Positions 50,080 to 61,287 of a stretch of 64,000 bases of DNA are shown here, one piece after another; positions within the stretch are counted from its first letter, which is position 1, and each line of letters opens with the position of its first letter. Source of the stretch: Absidia repens (lineage: Eukaryota > Mucoromycota > Mucoromycetes > Mucorales > Cunninghamellaceae). Both the position numbers and the translations under genes were made by a program. The stretch lies in NCBI GenBank assembly GCA_002105175.1, contig MCGE01000032.1, positions 62,001-126,000 on the forward strand, read 5' to 3'. Under the pieces are notes generated by a model. That model had not been told where the DNA came from. It did no database searches and saw only the letters and a program-made list of their open reading frames with translations.

Positions 50080-52714
50080 CTATTGCTCGGTGGCTGGCGC
50101 CAACCCCATCCTAGCCGCCTTGAAGCGAGACATTTTCTTTGGCAGATCCACCACCACCACGTCTTCCTCATCCTTCTTCTTCTTCTCATTGCTTGGTAAT
50201 GGCAACTCTTCATCAAAAACCTATGACAAAAAAAATATTTCAGTCAGTCACCCAACCTCATGCTCTCTTATTCTCTCTCTCAGTGTGTGTTTGTGTGTGT
50301 TTTTTCTTCACTTACTTCAAATTCGGGCTTGGCATCAAACGACAGTCCACCCATCGTAGCAAGCATATTTTGTCGTTGACGTTGGTAAGACGATTTGATC
50401 TATACAACATCATCAAAAAAAAAAGTCTGTCAGTGCTTTGTCCCTCTCTCCATCCAGTTGAACACATTCCCCTTGGCCCTTACCTCTTTGAAATCCATGT
50501 CATCTTCCACTTGATCCAAATCCAAAGCTTCCGCTTCACGTTCCAGCACCGCGCCACGCATGGTAGTTGTATCCAATTTGCTTTTCTTAGCTATGCCCAA
50601 CGCATCTCCCGCAGTCGTCGTACCATAGGGTTTGCGCCATGGGTGGAGGGTGGGTAATTGATCTTCATCAACGTCGTAGTTGGGCCGGAACATGGGTTCT
50701 TTTCCTTCCCCGAGCGAGGTTGCCAAGTCACGAAGATCCACCATTGTCGCCGTATCGTTAGCGTTGTTATCATCGTCGTCGTCTTGCTGTATAACGGGGT
50801 ATCCATCTTCTTCAAGTATAGGTGTAGGTTGATGTTGTTTCACCACCCGGAATATATCGGACGGCGAGCGGATCGTATGTTGTAACGTAGACTTGCTATT
50901 GCTGGTATCGTCGTTCAATGGTTCGTTGTAGACGCCTTGAGGACCGGCCTGTGGTGATGCCAGGCGGTCATGTTCCCGGACACTGGTGGTGGTGCCAAAA
51001 CTCACTTTTTTCTTGGTGGCGGTAGTGGTGGAGATGGGAGCGACGTGGGTGTCTTCTTTCTTGGTGGATGTGGGTGTGTGCTTGCTGGGGACTGCAATCG
51101 GCGTTCCTTTCGACGAAGGCGGGCTTAATTTGGTCGTGCTAGTGGCGCTACTGCTGCTGTTGTTGTTGTTGTTGTTGGTCGAGCCTTGGCGTTGTTGGTC
51201 CTGGAATTGCTTGAATTTGGATACCTTCTTCTTGGGTGGTGATGGTGGTGACGGTGGTGATGATTGTTGTTGTTGTTGATTTTCGGACGAAATAACAGGT
51301 GGAGGAGTTGTCGATGTTTCAACCTTGCTAGAAGAGGCTGATGATGATTCAATGGTAGGAGGAGATTGCTGTTTTCGTTTTCGTTCCGTTGGTTTTTGGA
51401 CTTTAAACTTGGGCATTGTGTTGGTAGGTTTCTTTGGCTGATCATCTGACTGTTGTTGTTGTTCTTGTTGTTGTTTTTCCAATTGCAATTGTTTGAATTT
51501 CGAAAGCTTTTTTTCCTTTGGTGGTGGTGATGGTAACGATTCCGAATGTTCCACCACTGACGCTACAGTTGCTGCTGGTGCTGGCGCTGGTGCTGGTTGT
51601 GGTGGCGCAACTGGAGTAATTTGTTCAGGGCGTTCGGCAACGACATCCTTGATGGGTTCCTCTTCCACTTCTTCTTGTTGCTGTTCCTCTTCTTCATGTG
51701 TAGTTGCATCTTCCTGTTCCACCACGCCTTGTGTTGCATATTCCTCGTCGTCTTCAAAATGATCAAACATATTGTCCGCCACTTCAGTATCGTATAAATC
51801 GTCCAAGTCTTCCTCATCAAAATCAGTCATGTCCTTTTGTCCATCCATTCCGTCGATATCAAATGTGAGTTGCTGTTCCATCAGTTGTTGCTGTTTTTCC
51901 CTCTCCTCTTCCTCTTCTTCTTGCTCAAGTGCATCAAGCATCGCCATTAGATCATTGCTGGAGCTTTCGGTGGCCTTTGTTGCTGGTGCTACTGGTGCCG
52001 CAGGTTCTGGTATTGGTACTGATGCTGGTGCTGGTGCTGGTGCTGGTGCCGGTTGTGGTGCCGACGATGATGATGATGAGGAGGATGAAGCGGTGACAGG
52101 TTCGTCATCTGGTATTTCTTCCCGGATTTCCATGATGGGCAAACCGTCTTCATTCACGCCTTCTGCGGAGGGGAATAAGTTTTTATTGCTCGATGTGGTG
52201 GATGATTTTGCTTCAATGGCGTTCCATTGGGCTTGGACTAAACCCAGGTTTTCATTGACACCTAATCAATATAAAGAGATATGTTCATTGACCATTTCGA
52301 CCTTGTAAAATATTATATGTACTTTTTTTTTACCTTGCTTTCGTCGATTGAGAATGCCCAACGCTTGCTTCACAGATCTTTCCACATAGTATTGATCGCC
52401 AAGATAGACTGTAATTTCATTGGTATGGATGAGTTTCCCAGGCATAAAAGCTAAACTTCCAAAAGGGATCTATATATTATAAAAGTAAGTAAACCGTTAT
52501 TATCCCGTAAGTCTTTTTTTGTTATTATTACCATAGCAGGTCGAGTAGTCTCGTCAGCTAAAGTTTCCAGTTGTTTGCCCAAAGCGTCATAGTCTTCTTT
52601 ATATCCTTGCCAGCGATTTAATTCTTCTTCAAGCTCTTGTTTGTTTTGTTCAATGCGAGATGACCATTGTGTAAATTTTTGATTAAGTTCCGTTAAAGCA
52701 TGTTGGGATGTCAT
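50080..52714 (-). CDS. BUD27: Unconventional prefoldin Bud27 / URI
   Basis: URI/Bud27 is a prefoldin-like scaffold that helps assemble RNA polymerases through Rpb5 and affects TOR-linked translation. Start ATG 52714 (MTSQHALTELNQKFTQWSSRI), an N-terminal coiled coil. Then follow IPFGSLAFMPGKLIHTNEITVYLGDQYYVERSVKQALGILNRR, the diagnostic prefoldin block. A long disordered middle holds Ser, Pro-Ala, Gln and acidic runs (DFDEEDLDDLYD). Short basic motifs recur: KKLSKFKQLQ, KKVSKFKQFQ and, at the very end, KKMSRFKAARMG. KKKVSFG also matches the Bud27-type C-terminal region. The stop TAG is at 50080-50082. It is divergent from the MADS-box gene, with 272 bp between start codons. Confidence 0.93.
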
Positions 52715-52986
52715 AGTTTGTGCAAGTGAGAAAAGAAAAGAAAAAAACGACCAGATAAAACCCAACCACGCGATCCTTCCCCCCCCCAATCCCGTTCAAA
52801 CCCCGTCCGCACACACTAAGCCACTTTTTTTCGCTATGAAATTTTAACTCGGCTCCCATTTTGGAATTTTTCTCACTTTTCCTTTTTTCCCTTTTTCCAA
52901 TTTCCTTTTTCTTTCTTTTTTTCTCTCTTTTTTTTTTTCTTATCTTTTTTTGTGTTTTACCCCACTTTTAACCTTTGGTATCAAAA
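52715..52986. promoter_or_regulatory. bidirectional promoter region, URI / MADS-box
   Basis: Only 272 bp separate the two start codons. It contains a C-rich block (AATCCCGTTC, CCCCGTCCGC) at about 52780-52812 and a long CT-rich tract up to the MADS start. Co-regulation is possible but not shown. Confidence 0.5.
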
Positions 52987-54343
52987 ATGCCCCCCATGAT
53001 GTAAGTCACAATAGATACTAGCAAAGAGAAAAGAGAAAAAGAAAAAAGCAGTTCTCCCCATTGTGGACATGGGGAAACAATATGATGAAACCATCTCTTT
53101 TTTATTGGCTTGCTTATTTTACTTTTCTAACTGCGGATCACTCATTGCCCTCTTTTGTCTTTCTTTCTTCTTCTTGTTGTTTACTAATTTAGGGCAAAGA
53201 ATGAAAAGGATATTATTGACAATGAACCTGACTCTGATGAAGAATCCACTGAAACTCCTCGCAAACGCAACAGCGGTAGACGCAAGATCAAAATTGAATA
53301 TATTGAAGATAAGAATCGACGCCATATCACATTTTCCAAACGCAAGGCTGGTATCATGAAAAAGGTAAAGAAAAAACTTTTTTTTTTTTTTGGCGTCCCA
53401 CTAAAAATTGTCTTTGTCTTTTTGTGTTTATTGGTTCATTTAGGCATATGAACTTTCCACTTTGACTGGTACGCAGGTATTATTATTGGTGGTGAGTGAA
53501 ACTGGTTTGGTGTATACGTTTACTACCGTCAAGTTGCAACCCATTGTCACGAAACCTGAAGGCAAAAGTCTGATCCAAGCATGTTTAAACGCGCCTGACC
53601 CCGGTATGGAAAGTGGGGGTGCTATGATGGTAAGTTCCCATTTATGGCTGCCTAGGGTAGTCTCATGTATATATCCTATCTCTGTTAGGTTTGAATAGAT
53701 GTGTGCGTGTGTGCGTCTCTCTCTCTGTCTCTCCCCGCTTTCACAAAAAGGGGGGGTGTCGTTAGATTTTTTGCTCACTCCCACACTGTACATCGGCATT
53801 TGAAATACCGACGACAAATAGGAGATCACACTGGATGACTGACCATGAACTTTATTTTTTATTAGGATGAAAATGATGCTGGCAGTGTGGGATCTCAAAA
53901 AACCGCTAACTCGACAGCTGTTGATAATCGTGCCAATCAGGTAAAAAAAAAAAAAAAAAAAAAGAGGGAATGGTAAAATGGATGTACTGATAATGAAAGG
54001 GAAATGTTTTTGATAGTCACCCAAACAAGAAGCGATTGGCTCACCTTCGATGATGAGACAACCTCAACCTCCTCACCTTTCACATTCGGGCTATCCTCAA
54101 CAACAACAACAACAGCAACCTTATCCTCCAACAAATCAACAAATGCCTCCTATGCCTCATCCTCATTATCAACAACAACCGCAACAACAGCAACCGCAAT
54201 CACAAGGGTACCCTTATGGAGTGCATCCTCAACAGCAACAACAGCAACCTCAACCACAACAACCTCAACAACAACAGCCATACCCCCCTCATCAACAATA
54301 TAATCAGATGCCCTACTATTCCGGTCAACCTCGAAAGAATTAG
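52987..54343 (+). CDS. MCM1: SRF-type MADS-box transcription factor, Mcm1-like
   Basis: The first exon (52987-53000) supplies only MPPMM and is spliced by a GTAAGT donor to 53193. Exon 2 encodes an acidic stretch (EKDIIDNEPDSDEEST) and the start of the MADS domain: GRRKIKIEYIEDKNRRHITFSKRKAGIMKK, ending at 53364. The domain continues in exon 3 as AYELSTLTGTQVLLLVVSETGLVYTFTT, with the SAM-like extension KLQPIVTKPEGKSLIQACLNAPD as in yeast Mcm1 and animal SRF. The rest is Gln/Pro-rich (PQQQQQQQPYPP), probably for activation, and stops at 54343. It should act in the nucleus on CArG-type boxes with partner factors. Confidence 0.94.
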
Positions 54344-55599
54344 ATGTATATGTTTGTGGGGATTCAGATGGATTTAAGTCTTTTTAGCGTAGTTTAGTCT
54401 TTTTTTTTTTTCCTTGAATAAAATGGAAATAGCATATGTCTTTGCTTTACTCTTTTTAAAGTTTATTTCTATGATGTCTTTGTGTTTGTAAAGCAGAAAC
54501 TGATTTGTTTTAGTATATGTGCTTTTGTTGACGTCTCTCTTTTTTTTTTTGAAAGTGCTCCAGGGTCTGTGTAAAGAGAGAGAGATAGAGAGCAAATGAG
54601 ACGGCTGTCGGGAAGGGAATGATGGGCTGTTATTTTATTAACCACCAATTTATTTATTTATATATTTTATTTTGTCTCTGGGTAATTTATACTGCTGCCC
54701 TTCAAGATGTGATGATGGTGGGAAAAGAACTTGTAGGGTGTGTGTGGCTGTGTGATCTCGGTGTATGTTTTGTAGAGAACCGGGTACATTTTCCATGTCT
54801 TTTTTTGGTCTTATTAATACAGCGGATGATGTTGTTGTTGTTGTGGCAGTGGTAGTAGTTGTATCCGTATCTGATGATGCTGATGATCTATGTATATGTG
54901 TTTGAAATTACTGATGATCGGTGCGTGTGATGATGGCATGTTTGATTATATGTATCACAAAAAAATTAAACATGTGTTTCTCGATCATCATCTACACGCA
55001 ATAACTGAACTTTTTATTCACGCTCAGCAAATTCATTCTTTCTTTTTTCTCGTTTGCGTTGTTTGAGAAGCGTCGACGGGTGATGCGTCTTTTTGGAGTT
55101 TCAAACAATCAATTTTGCTTTATGAAAGGTCCATCTCAAAAAGTCTGGAATACACTGTATTTGCAGTGTATACAGTACAAATAAGGCTCGTGTCACTGAT
55201 TTTCGACTCCATTTGCCCTAGCATACAATGTATATTTCCTTTTCATTCATCGCATCCTGCCACAGCCCCACACTTTATTGCGTCTCATACTGTCAACGAA
55301 GGCAGAAAGTGGCGCCGAAAGCGATATTTTTTATTTGGAGGGGAATCGTGTGGCCGAGGCGACAGAAAAAAAAAATACCCCTACTCTGTGCATTGCCCGC
55401 TGTCTGTTTTTCACACACACAAACACAAACGCCTGTATATTTTTTACAGACACAAACCTACTTTTTTTTTTCCTACACACACGACGATATAGATATACAG
55501 CCTATGTTTATTCGTATAATTGGTTAAGCAGGAATAAGTTCATTGTTGGAAATAGGTGAACTTAATAACTGCCCAACCAATCGCGGGGACGGATACTGG
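54344..55599. other. intergenic, 3' side of the MADS-box gene
   Basis: AATAAA at about 54417 probably ends the MADS transcript. The remainder is spacer with GT-rich and CA-rich runs; open frames here lack family support. Confidence 0.45.
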
Positions 55600-56416
55600 G
55601 GGAGACAATCAAAATGTGGGTGACCTAGAAAGCATCTATTTAGTAGCATATTCATAACTAACTCCGATAGTGACATTACTCAATATACGATGAGCTTCAG
55701 AAGATGGTTGATAAAGAAAAAAATACATAATTTATTGAGGTAGTATGTTTATACTAAACTAATAGTACGGAATTCGTTGTAACAAGAGACTTGTCTATTG
55801 AAAGTAGAGTGACAGCTGTTATTAAAGGGATCTGAAGAATGACCAACACTCATCTAATGCGGCGATTGTAAAAAGAGGGATCTAAATATACTGTCCAAGG
55901 ACGAGAAAGATATGAGAAAAATGACGATAAACGGGTATCTTTTATTGAAAAACAACAACGGTCAACGATCATCATAAGGGTGATTGGATGGTAAAAAAAA
56001 AAAAAAAAAAAAAAAAAGGAGACAGAGAGAGAGATCCATTACACAAGACATGAGAAGGACAAATGAGACATTTTTCATTGAAGCAAGAGAAAGAGATATA
56101 TTTTTTATAGATGTAGGTACAAATAACGTGGAAACTAAAACTAAACTAAGCTAATGAAGGCTCCAAAAAGCCAACGAATGATGCTTCACAGATCCTAGAT
56201 CCAATATGAAAGGGTTTCCCCATGCATCTTGTAATCCCTGAGCTGAGACCCCTTCTAAACCAGTCCTGACACTAATCTAAGTCCAATATAGTCTTATAGA
56301 AGTTGAATGCTGAGGAAAAAAAAAAAAAAAAAAAAAAAAAAACAAAGAGGAAAGAGAGCGAAAAAATAAAAATGGGCGTAAATAAATAAAATACACGTGG
56401 GCGGCATTTGAAATTC
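55600..56416 (-). repeat. dispersed non-coding element family, copy A5
   Basis: On the minus strand it starts TTTCAAATGCCGCCCACGTG (CACGTG at 56395-56400). The core is GGACTGGTTTAGAAGGG (about 56252-56268) and the hairpin GGG-GAAA-CCC spans 56212-56221. TTTCATATTGGATCTAGGATC follows, then the CTTCATTAGCTTAGTTTAG segment, and downstream modules with TTCAATGAAAAATGTCTC. Confidence 0.8.
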
Positions 56417-56507
56417 TATTTTCTCTTGCTCTGGTCTGGTAAGGAATGGTCTATTGGCGGAAAGAGCCACATCTCCTTTTTGTTTGCATCTTTTCTTTTT
56501 TTCATAG

Positions 56508-56632
56508 CAATCAGCACCTTACAATGGTGGTACTCTTCTCATGAAAACCGTCCCCAACCAACTCCCACCATCCAAGTATGGCAACAAGAATGCCCTAGCC
56601 CTCCCATTTTCAAATCCCAAAAATAAAAGTTG
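56508..56632 (+). CDS. candidate single coding exon of an unidentified gene
   Basis: The segment is framed by a good acceptor (pyrimidine tract and CATAG to 56507) and a GTAAGT donor at 56633, and an upstream GTAAGG donor lies at about 56440. In the spliced frame it is fully open and gives 41 codons, QSAPYNGGTLLMKTVPNQLP and then PSKYGNKNALALPFSNPKNKS. I do not recognise the protein. In another frame a hydrophobic segment (SFLFASFLFFIAIS) also runs through to a TAA at 56625. An acceptor-like TTTCAG at about 56762 would give a short end before the LTR. It may be a small gene, or the remnant of one cut by the retrotransposon. Low certainty. Confidence 0.3.
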
Positions 56633-56808
56633 GTAAGTGTAGAAGGGGGCTTTCACGAGTGGGAAACAAGAAAGAAAAAAGATTATCGGGTGTCCAAATT
56701 AAGTCCTTATTTTACATTTGATTCGATGAGAACGAACGAGGGAGACCGGCTAAATATTTCAGCCGCATGTAGAGTGTTCCTCTTATAGCTCTTGCAATTT
56801 TGCGAAAT

Positions 56809-57241
56809 TGACACGCCGTGGATGTTACATTTCACTCTCCGAAGGACTGGAGCTACGAAGGACTGTAGAATCAGTGAATGACTCTGCCGTGGTGTCATCA
56901 TTCACGTATTTTGCATTTTGACATTACTTTTATTTTACCTTATTTTACTTTTCCCCTTTTTATTTTTATTCACCGCTTTACTTTATTCTCTCCGCATTGT
57001 TATCTCTTCTTACCTGTCATTATATTATACTGATCTTCTCGTATTTTAATAAAACATCATCTTTCTCTCTTTTACTTCACTTTTTTGGGTATATATCTTT
57101 CACTCAATATTTATTGGGTAAACGACCTACATTTTATTATCACTTATACTCTTCGTAAAGGACTTCGTTGGTATCAAGCGTTATAAACTCTCCTCCTACA
57201 TCGCAGTCAGTCCTCTTTTTATATAAGCCCTCCGTTTGTCA
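56809..57241 (+). repeat. 5' LTR
   Basis: 433 bp starting TGACACGCCGTGG and ending CCGTTTGTCA. It contains TTTAATAAAACATC (about 57046) as a poly(A) signal and TTTTTATATAAGCCC near its 3' end as a TATA-like element. Confidence 0.95.
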
Positions 57242-57244
57242 TTT

Positions 57245-57257
57245 TGGTGAGACTACC
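57245..57257 (+). other. candidate primer-binding site
   Basis: TGGTGAGACTACC starts three bases after the 5' LTR. TGG would pair with a tRNA 3' CCA end, but the matching tRNA was not identified, and self-priming cannot be excluded. Confidence 0.4.
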
Positions 57258-57512
57258 AGGGGATATATACAATCACTTCTTTATTTTTATTACTCTTCCT
57301 ACCCTTCCCTTCCTCTCTATTTTTTTTGAAACGCGGAGTTTGAACGGATCTTCAATTACTGTTTATTTTGACGCGGTCCCTCTTTCCTATTTTTTTTTTT
57401 ACTTCTCTTCCACTTTTCCTTTCCCTTTTTGGATTTTCGATCATTCTCACTTTTAAAATCGAAACCTTATCTATATTTTATCACTCCCTTTATTCCTATT
57501 CAAGAAACTATC

Positions 57513-58355
57513 ATGACTACTCAAGAAAGTGTTTATCAATTCATTGGTAAACCCAAAACTTACTCTGGCATCGAAGGTCAAGGCATATCTGCTAAGACAT
57601 GGCTCAAGTCTCTCCAACGGATCAAAGACTGCTTGGAATTTGACGACAACAAAATGCTTTGGATCGCGGCTTCCAATCTTTCTGGTGTGGCTTCTATGTG
57701 GATGGATTCGAATGAAGACGAAATCGCTACTTGGGTTGACTTCAAACGCCTTTTTACCTCCCAGTTTGTGGCTGGTGACAACCGCGACCACCTTTGGCAC
57801 GAACTCAAAAATCTACGTCAAGAAAACCGCTCCGTCGACGAACTTGGCTTCAAGCTCTGCGAACTCTTCACTCTGTTGGGGATCAAGGATGATCAATCGA
57901 AGCGTCGATACTTGGAATCAGCCCTGCATCCCGAATTGGCTATGATGTTGGAAACCAAGGACGATATCGGTGACTTCAAGGCTTCTTTGAATTATGCTAA
58001 GAAGATGGAACGGCTCAAGCGAAAGTATGGTGAATCGATCTTTTTTGGTGGCCCTTCCTCTGTTTCATCTACTCAAAGCGTATCAACCGTGGGACGTCTT
58101 GCTCAGGATTTCCGCTCTATGAACGTCAATATGGTCAAGCCCGGCTTCCCAACCCAAAACCGGACCTCGCCATCTGGTGTCACTCCCACTCAACAAGCAA
58201 ACCCTAGAGCCGGTGGTGGTGGTCGACCCTGCTTTATCTGCGAAGAAATGGGACATTTTGCCACGGACTGCCCTTGGAAAGCAAAAATCAAGGAACTCAA
58301 GGGAACAAATGGTACCCAAAATATGGATTCGGGAAAAGGCCTGGATCGCCAGTAG
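57513..58355 (+). CDS. Gag (capsid-nucleocapsid) of the retrotransposon
   Basis: 280 residues from the ATG of MTTQESVYQFIGKPKTYSG; the frame runs further upstream only from non-ATG codons. The capsid-like part has WLKSLQRIKDCLEFDDNKML, WVDFKRLFTSQF and the LWHELKNLRQENRSVDELG region typical of retrotransposon Gag. A CCHC zinc knuckle, CFICEEMGHFATDC, lies near residue 245. The product should assemble into particles that package the element RNA. It ends at a TAG, with the pol frame overlapping by about 80 bases in the -1 register. Confidence 0.95.
   Translation: MTTQESVYQFIGKPKTYSGIEGQGISAKTWLKSLQRIKDCLEFDDNKMLWIAASNLSGVASMWMDSNEDEIATWVDFKRLFTSQFVAGDNRDHLWHELKNLRQENRSVDELGFKLCELFTLLGIKDDQSKRRYLESALHPELAMMLETKDDIGDFKASLNYAKKMERLKRKYGESIFFGGPSSVSSTQSVSTVGRLAQDFRSMNVNMVKPGFPTQNRTSPSGVTPTQQANPRAGGGGRPCFICEEMGHFATDCPWKAKIKELKGTNGTQNMDSGKGLDRQ
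58331..58337 (+). promoter_or_regulatory. candidate -1 ribosomal frameshift heptamer G GGA AAA
   Basis: In the gag frame the codons read TCG GGA AAA GGC, giving a heptamer of the X XXY YYZ type. Slipping back one base continues as AGG CCT GGA TCG into the open pol frame, 15 bases before the gag stop codon. No other heptamer in the overlap fits as well. A downstream stimulatory structure was not tested. Confidence 0.65.
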
Positions 58356-60928
58356 TGGTCGGAGCTGGTGATCTTATCAAAAAAACGACTATGAACATGG
58401 TGGAGAATGCCTCAGACAACAACTCCAGTGGTGATTGCGACGGCGAACATGCGATTTACATGACGAAACGACCCAGAAATGATGGCTCTTCAGGTGCTGA
58501 TGTCGCAATGGCAACAAATACAAGACGGAAACGAAATGAAATTCCTGGTGTTGGTGTGTTTCCTGGTGTGGCGCCTCTCGGTGGTGATGGTGTTATTCCT
58601 GGTGTGGCTTCTAGTGTGACGCCTGGTGTGGCCTCTGGTGTGGTTTCTGGTGGCGGTGCTCCGATTACTCCATTTGCTGGATCGAATCTGGTTGGTGTTC
58701 CTCCCCAAAAGAAAAAAAGGGTACTCAAGAAAATGAAGGTGTCGGCGCCTGAAAGGAAGATTTGGGATCGATTGATGGAGGTGGATTCTGGACTGACTCT
58801 TTTGGATTGGGTATGCATAGACAAGACAGCAAAACGGGACCTGCAAGCCGGCTTACGATTCCTTCTCGGGAGACGGTCTGGTCAATTAGATGGACAAGTC
58901 AACAACCTCTCAGTCAACGGAATCGACGGTAGTGACACGGATGAATACGGCGACTCTGACTCTTCCAGCTCTGATGACGACCCTGACGACTCTGACGATG
59001 GCGATAGTCTACACGACGGTGGCTCGGTAGCATGTTACGAATACTCACACGGGAAAATGAAGGACAGCTCCCCCTTTCGTGCTCCAATTGTAATCGGCGA
59101 TCAAGTGATATCCGCGGTGTTCGACACTGGTGCCTCGGTCTCCCTTATCAGCATGGATCTGGTGCAGCGCTTGGGTCTGGTTCCTAATGGTGATAGGATG
59201 GTTTTATCAGGATTTGACGGAAAAACCAGGGTAGTCTGCGATATTGTCATGGACGTACCCGTGCGGATCGGAGGGAAATTACGAGCGGAACATATGTGCG
59301 TACACCCCAACAAAACCAACTTCTGTCTACTGGGAATGACATGGTTCAAAAACTATGGAATCAAACAAGATCTGGAGCAAGGCCTGATCACGGTACCCTC
59401 TAAGCATGGTAATGTCGAAGTGCGTGGTGGCTTCTCCATGGGCAATGGCGACGAATCTCTCTTCAGTGTGGTGGTGAATCAAGTTGAAGGTGCTGGCGAC
59501 AATGAAACCTTGGAAACCTCGGTGGATGGTCTAGATCTCGATTCTTTGGAAGGTGGGGAACTACGTGATCTTATATCAGCTAACCAAGACCAATTTGTGG
59601 AAGTCTCTGGACATGGTGTGGTTTCTACAGCTCAACATGACATCGAAGTGGAACCAAACAGCAAGCCAGTACGATCAAGACCTTACCGCCTCACTTGGGA
59701 AGAAGACGAACACTTACAAAAGGAATTGGCAAACCTCCTGGATCTCGGACTCATCCAACCTTCAACCGGGACCTGGACATCACCAATCTTTTTCGTAAAA
59801 AAGAAGACCAATGAACTACGAATGGTGGTCGATTACCGCAAATTGAACGACATGACGACCAAAGACGCTTTCCCTTTACCACGAATTGATGATGTATTTG
59901 ACTCGCTGGGTGGAGCCAAGATATTCTCGACGATGGACGCTGCTTCTGGATTTTGGCAAGTACCCCTTTCCAACAATGCAAGAGAAAAGTCCGGGTTCGT
60001 CACCAAATATGGAACGTACGAATTTATGGTCATGCCCTTTGGGCTTTGCAACGCTCCCTCAACTTTTCAACGAACCGTAGTAGCTATCTTGGGCAATTAT
60101 GTGGGCAAATTCGTCATGGTATTTATCGACGACATCATCGTTTATTCGAGGGACAAGGGCGAACACCTAAGACATTTGGAACTGGTCATGGACAAAATCA
60201 AGCTATCTGGTCTCAAACTGAAATTCAAGAAATGCAAGTTCATGGCTGAACAGGTGGAATATCTCGGACACTTGGTATCGGGTGAAGGCGTGTTGCCAAC
60301 AACTAGGAATGTCGACAAGATATTGGGTCTGGCTGCTCCCTTAGATGCCGATGGTGTACGATCCTTTTTAGGATGCGTTGGATATTATCGAAGGTTCTTC
60401 CATAACTATGCCGATCTGGTGGCTCCTCTCCAACAATTGGTGAAGAAAAATACAAGATTCCGGTGGACTCATGAACAAGCTACGACATTCGACAAAATCA
60501 AGGTTTTACTGGCTTCTCCTCCCGTCTTGGCTTTTCCAGACAAAAACAAGGGTTTGATCCTCACCACTGATGCTAGCACCCGAGCTCTTGGATGCATACT
60601 ATCTCAAAACGACGACGAAGGGAACGAACGAATAATTGGATATGGCTCCAGAACGCTGTCCGGTGCGGAATACAATTATGGCATCACTCACTTGGAAGCT
60701 CTTGGTGTGGTTTGGTCGGTAAACCATTTTCGACACTACCTTCTTGGACGACACTTCACCCTCAGGACTGATCACTCTGCGCTTACTTTTGTTTTCAAGA
60801 ATCAAAACCCGTCGCCAAAGGTTGCAAGGTGGTGCGCTATGCTATTAGAATATGATTTTGCAGTGGAATACATCAGAGGCGCCAACAATCCCGCCGACGC
60901 GCTCTCTAGACTGGTTTCCGACGATTAG
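58338..60928 (+). CDS. Pol: aspartic protease, reverse transcriptase, RNase H
   Basis: Reached by -1 frameshift from gag. A Gly/Val/Pro-rich linker with repeated PGVA-type units comes first, then an acidic stretch. The protease motif is AVFDTGASVSLI with LLGMTWF downstream. RT motifs are present in order: LGLIQPSTGTWTSPIFFVKKK, LRMVVDYRKLN, FSTMDAASGFWQVPL, FVTKYGTYEFMVMPFGLCNAPSTFQ, FVMVFIDDIIVYS (catalytic Asp pair) and LKFKKCKFM..YLGHLVS. RNase H follows with LTTDASTRALGCIL, HLEALGVVWSV and LRTDHSAL. The frame ends ADALSRLVSDD, stop at 60928. No integrase domain is fused to it. Confidence 0.96.
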
Positions 60929-61287
60929 ATAGTTGAATTGATGTAGTTATTTTTACTTTATTATTATTTTTACTTTATTATTATTTGCTCAGTTTTTGTA
61001 ACTCACTTTAAAAAAAAAAAAAAAAGAAAATTTAGTATTTTAGTATCAGTGCCCCATAGACATTTTATCTTTATCTTTTTTCATCTTTTTTTTCAACCTT
61101 CATCTTCTATCCATCACTTTTTTGATCAATCTTCTCTTGACTTTATCTTTTTAATAAACAAATCTTTTGGAATACAAATAACTTTTATTGGATTTTATTA
61201 AAAAAAAAAAAAAAAAAAAAAGGGGGTACTATCCTATTGGTCTACACTACTGGTTTATCTAAGTCACTACCCTAGTCGTTACTAACT
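60929..61287 (+). other. non-coding gap between pol and integrase ORFs
   Basis: 359 bp with stops in all frames. It holds a duplicated TTATTATTTTTACTTTA segment, an A16 tract at about 61010, an AATAAA at about 61153 and an A21 tract at 61200-61221 followed by GGGGGTACTATCC. This looks like a polyadenylated 3' end lying inside the element. Confidence 0.8.
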
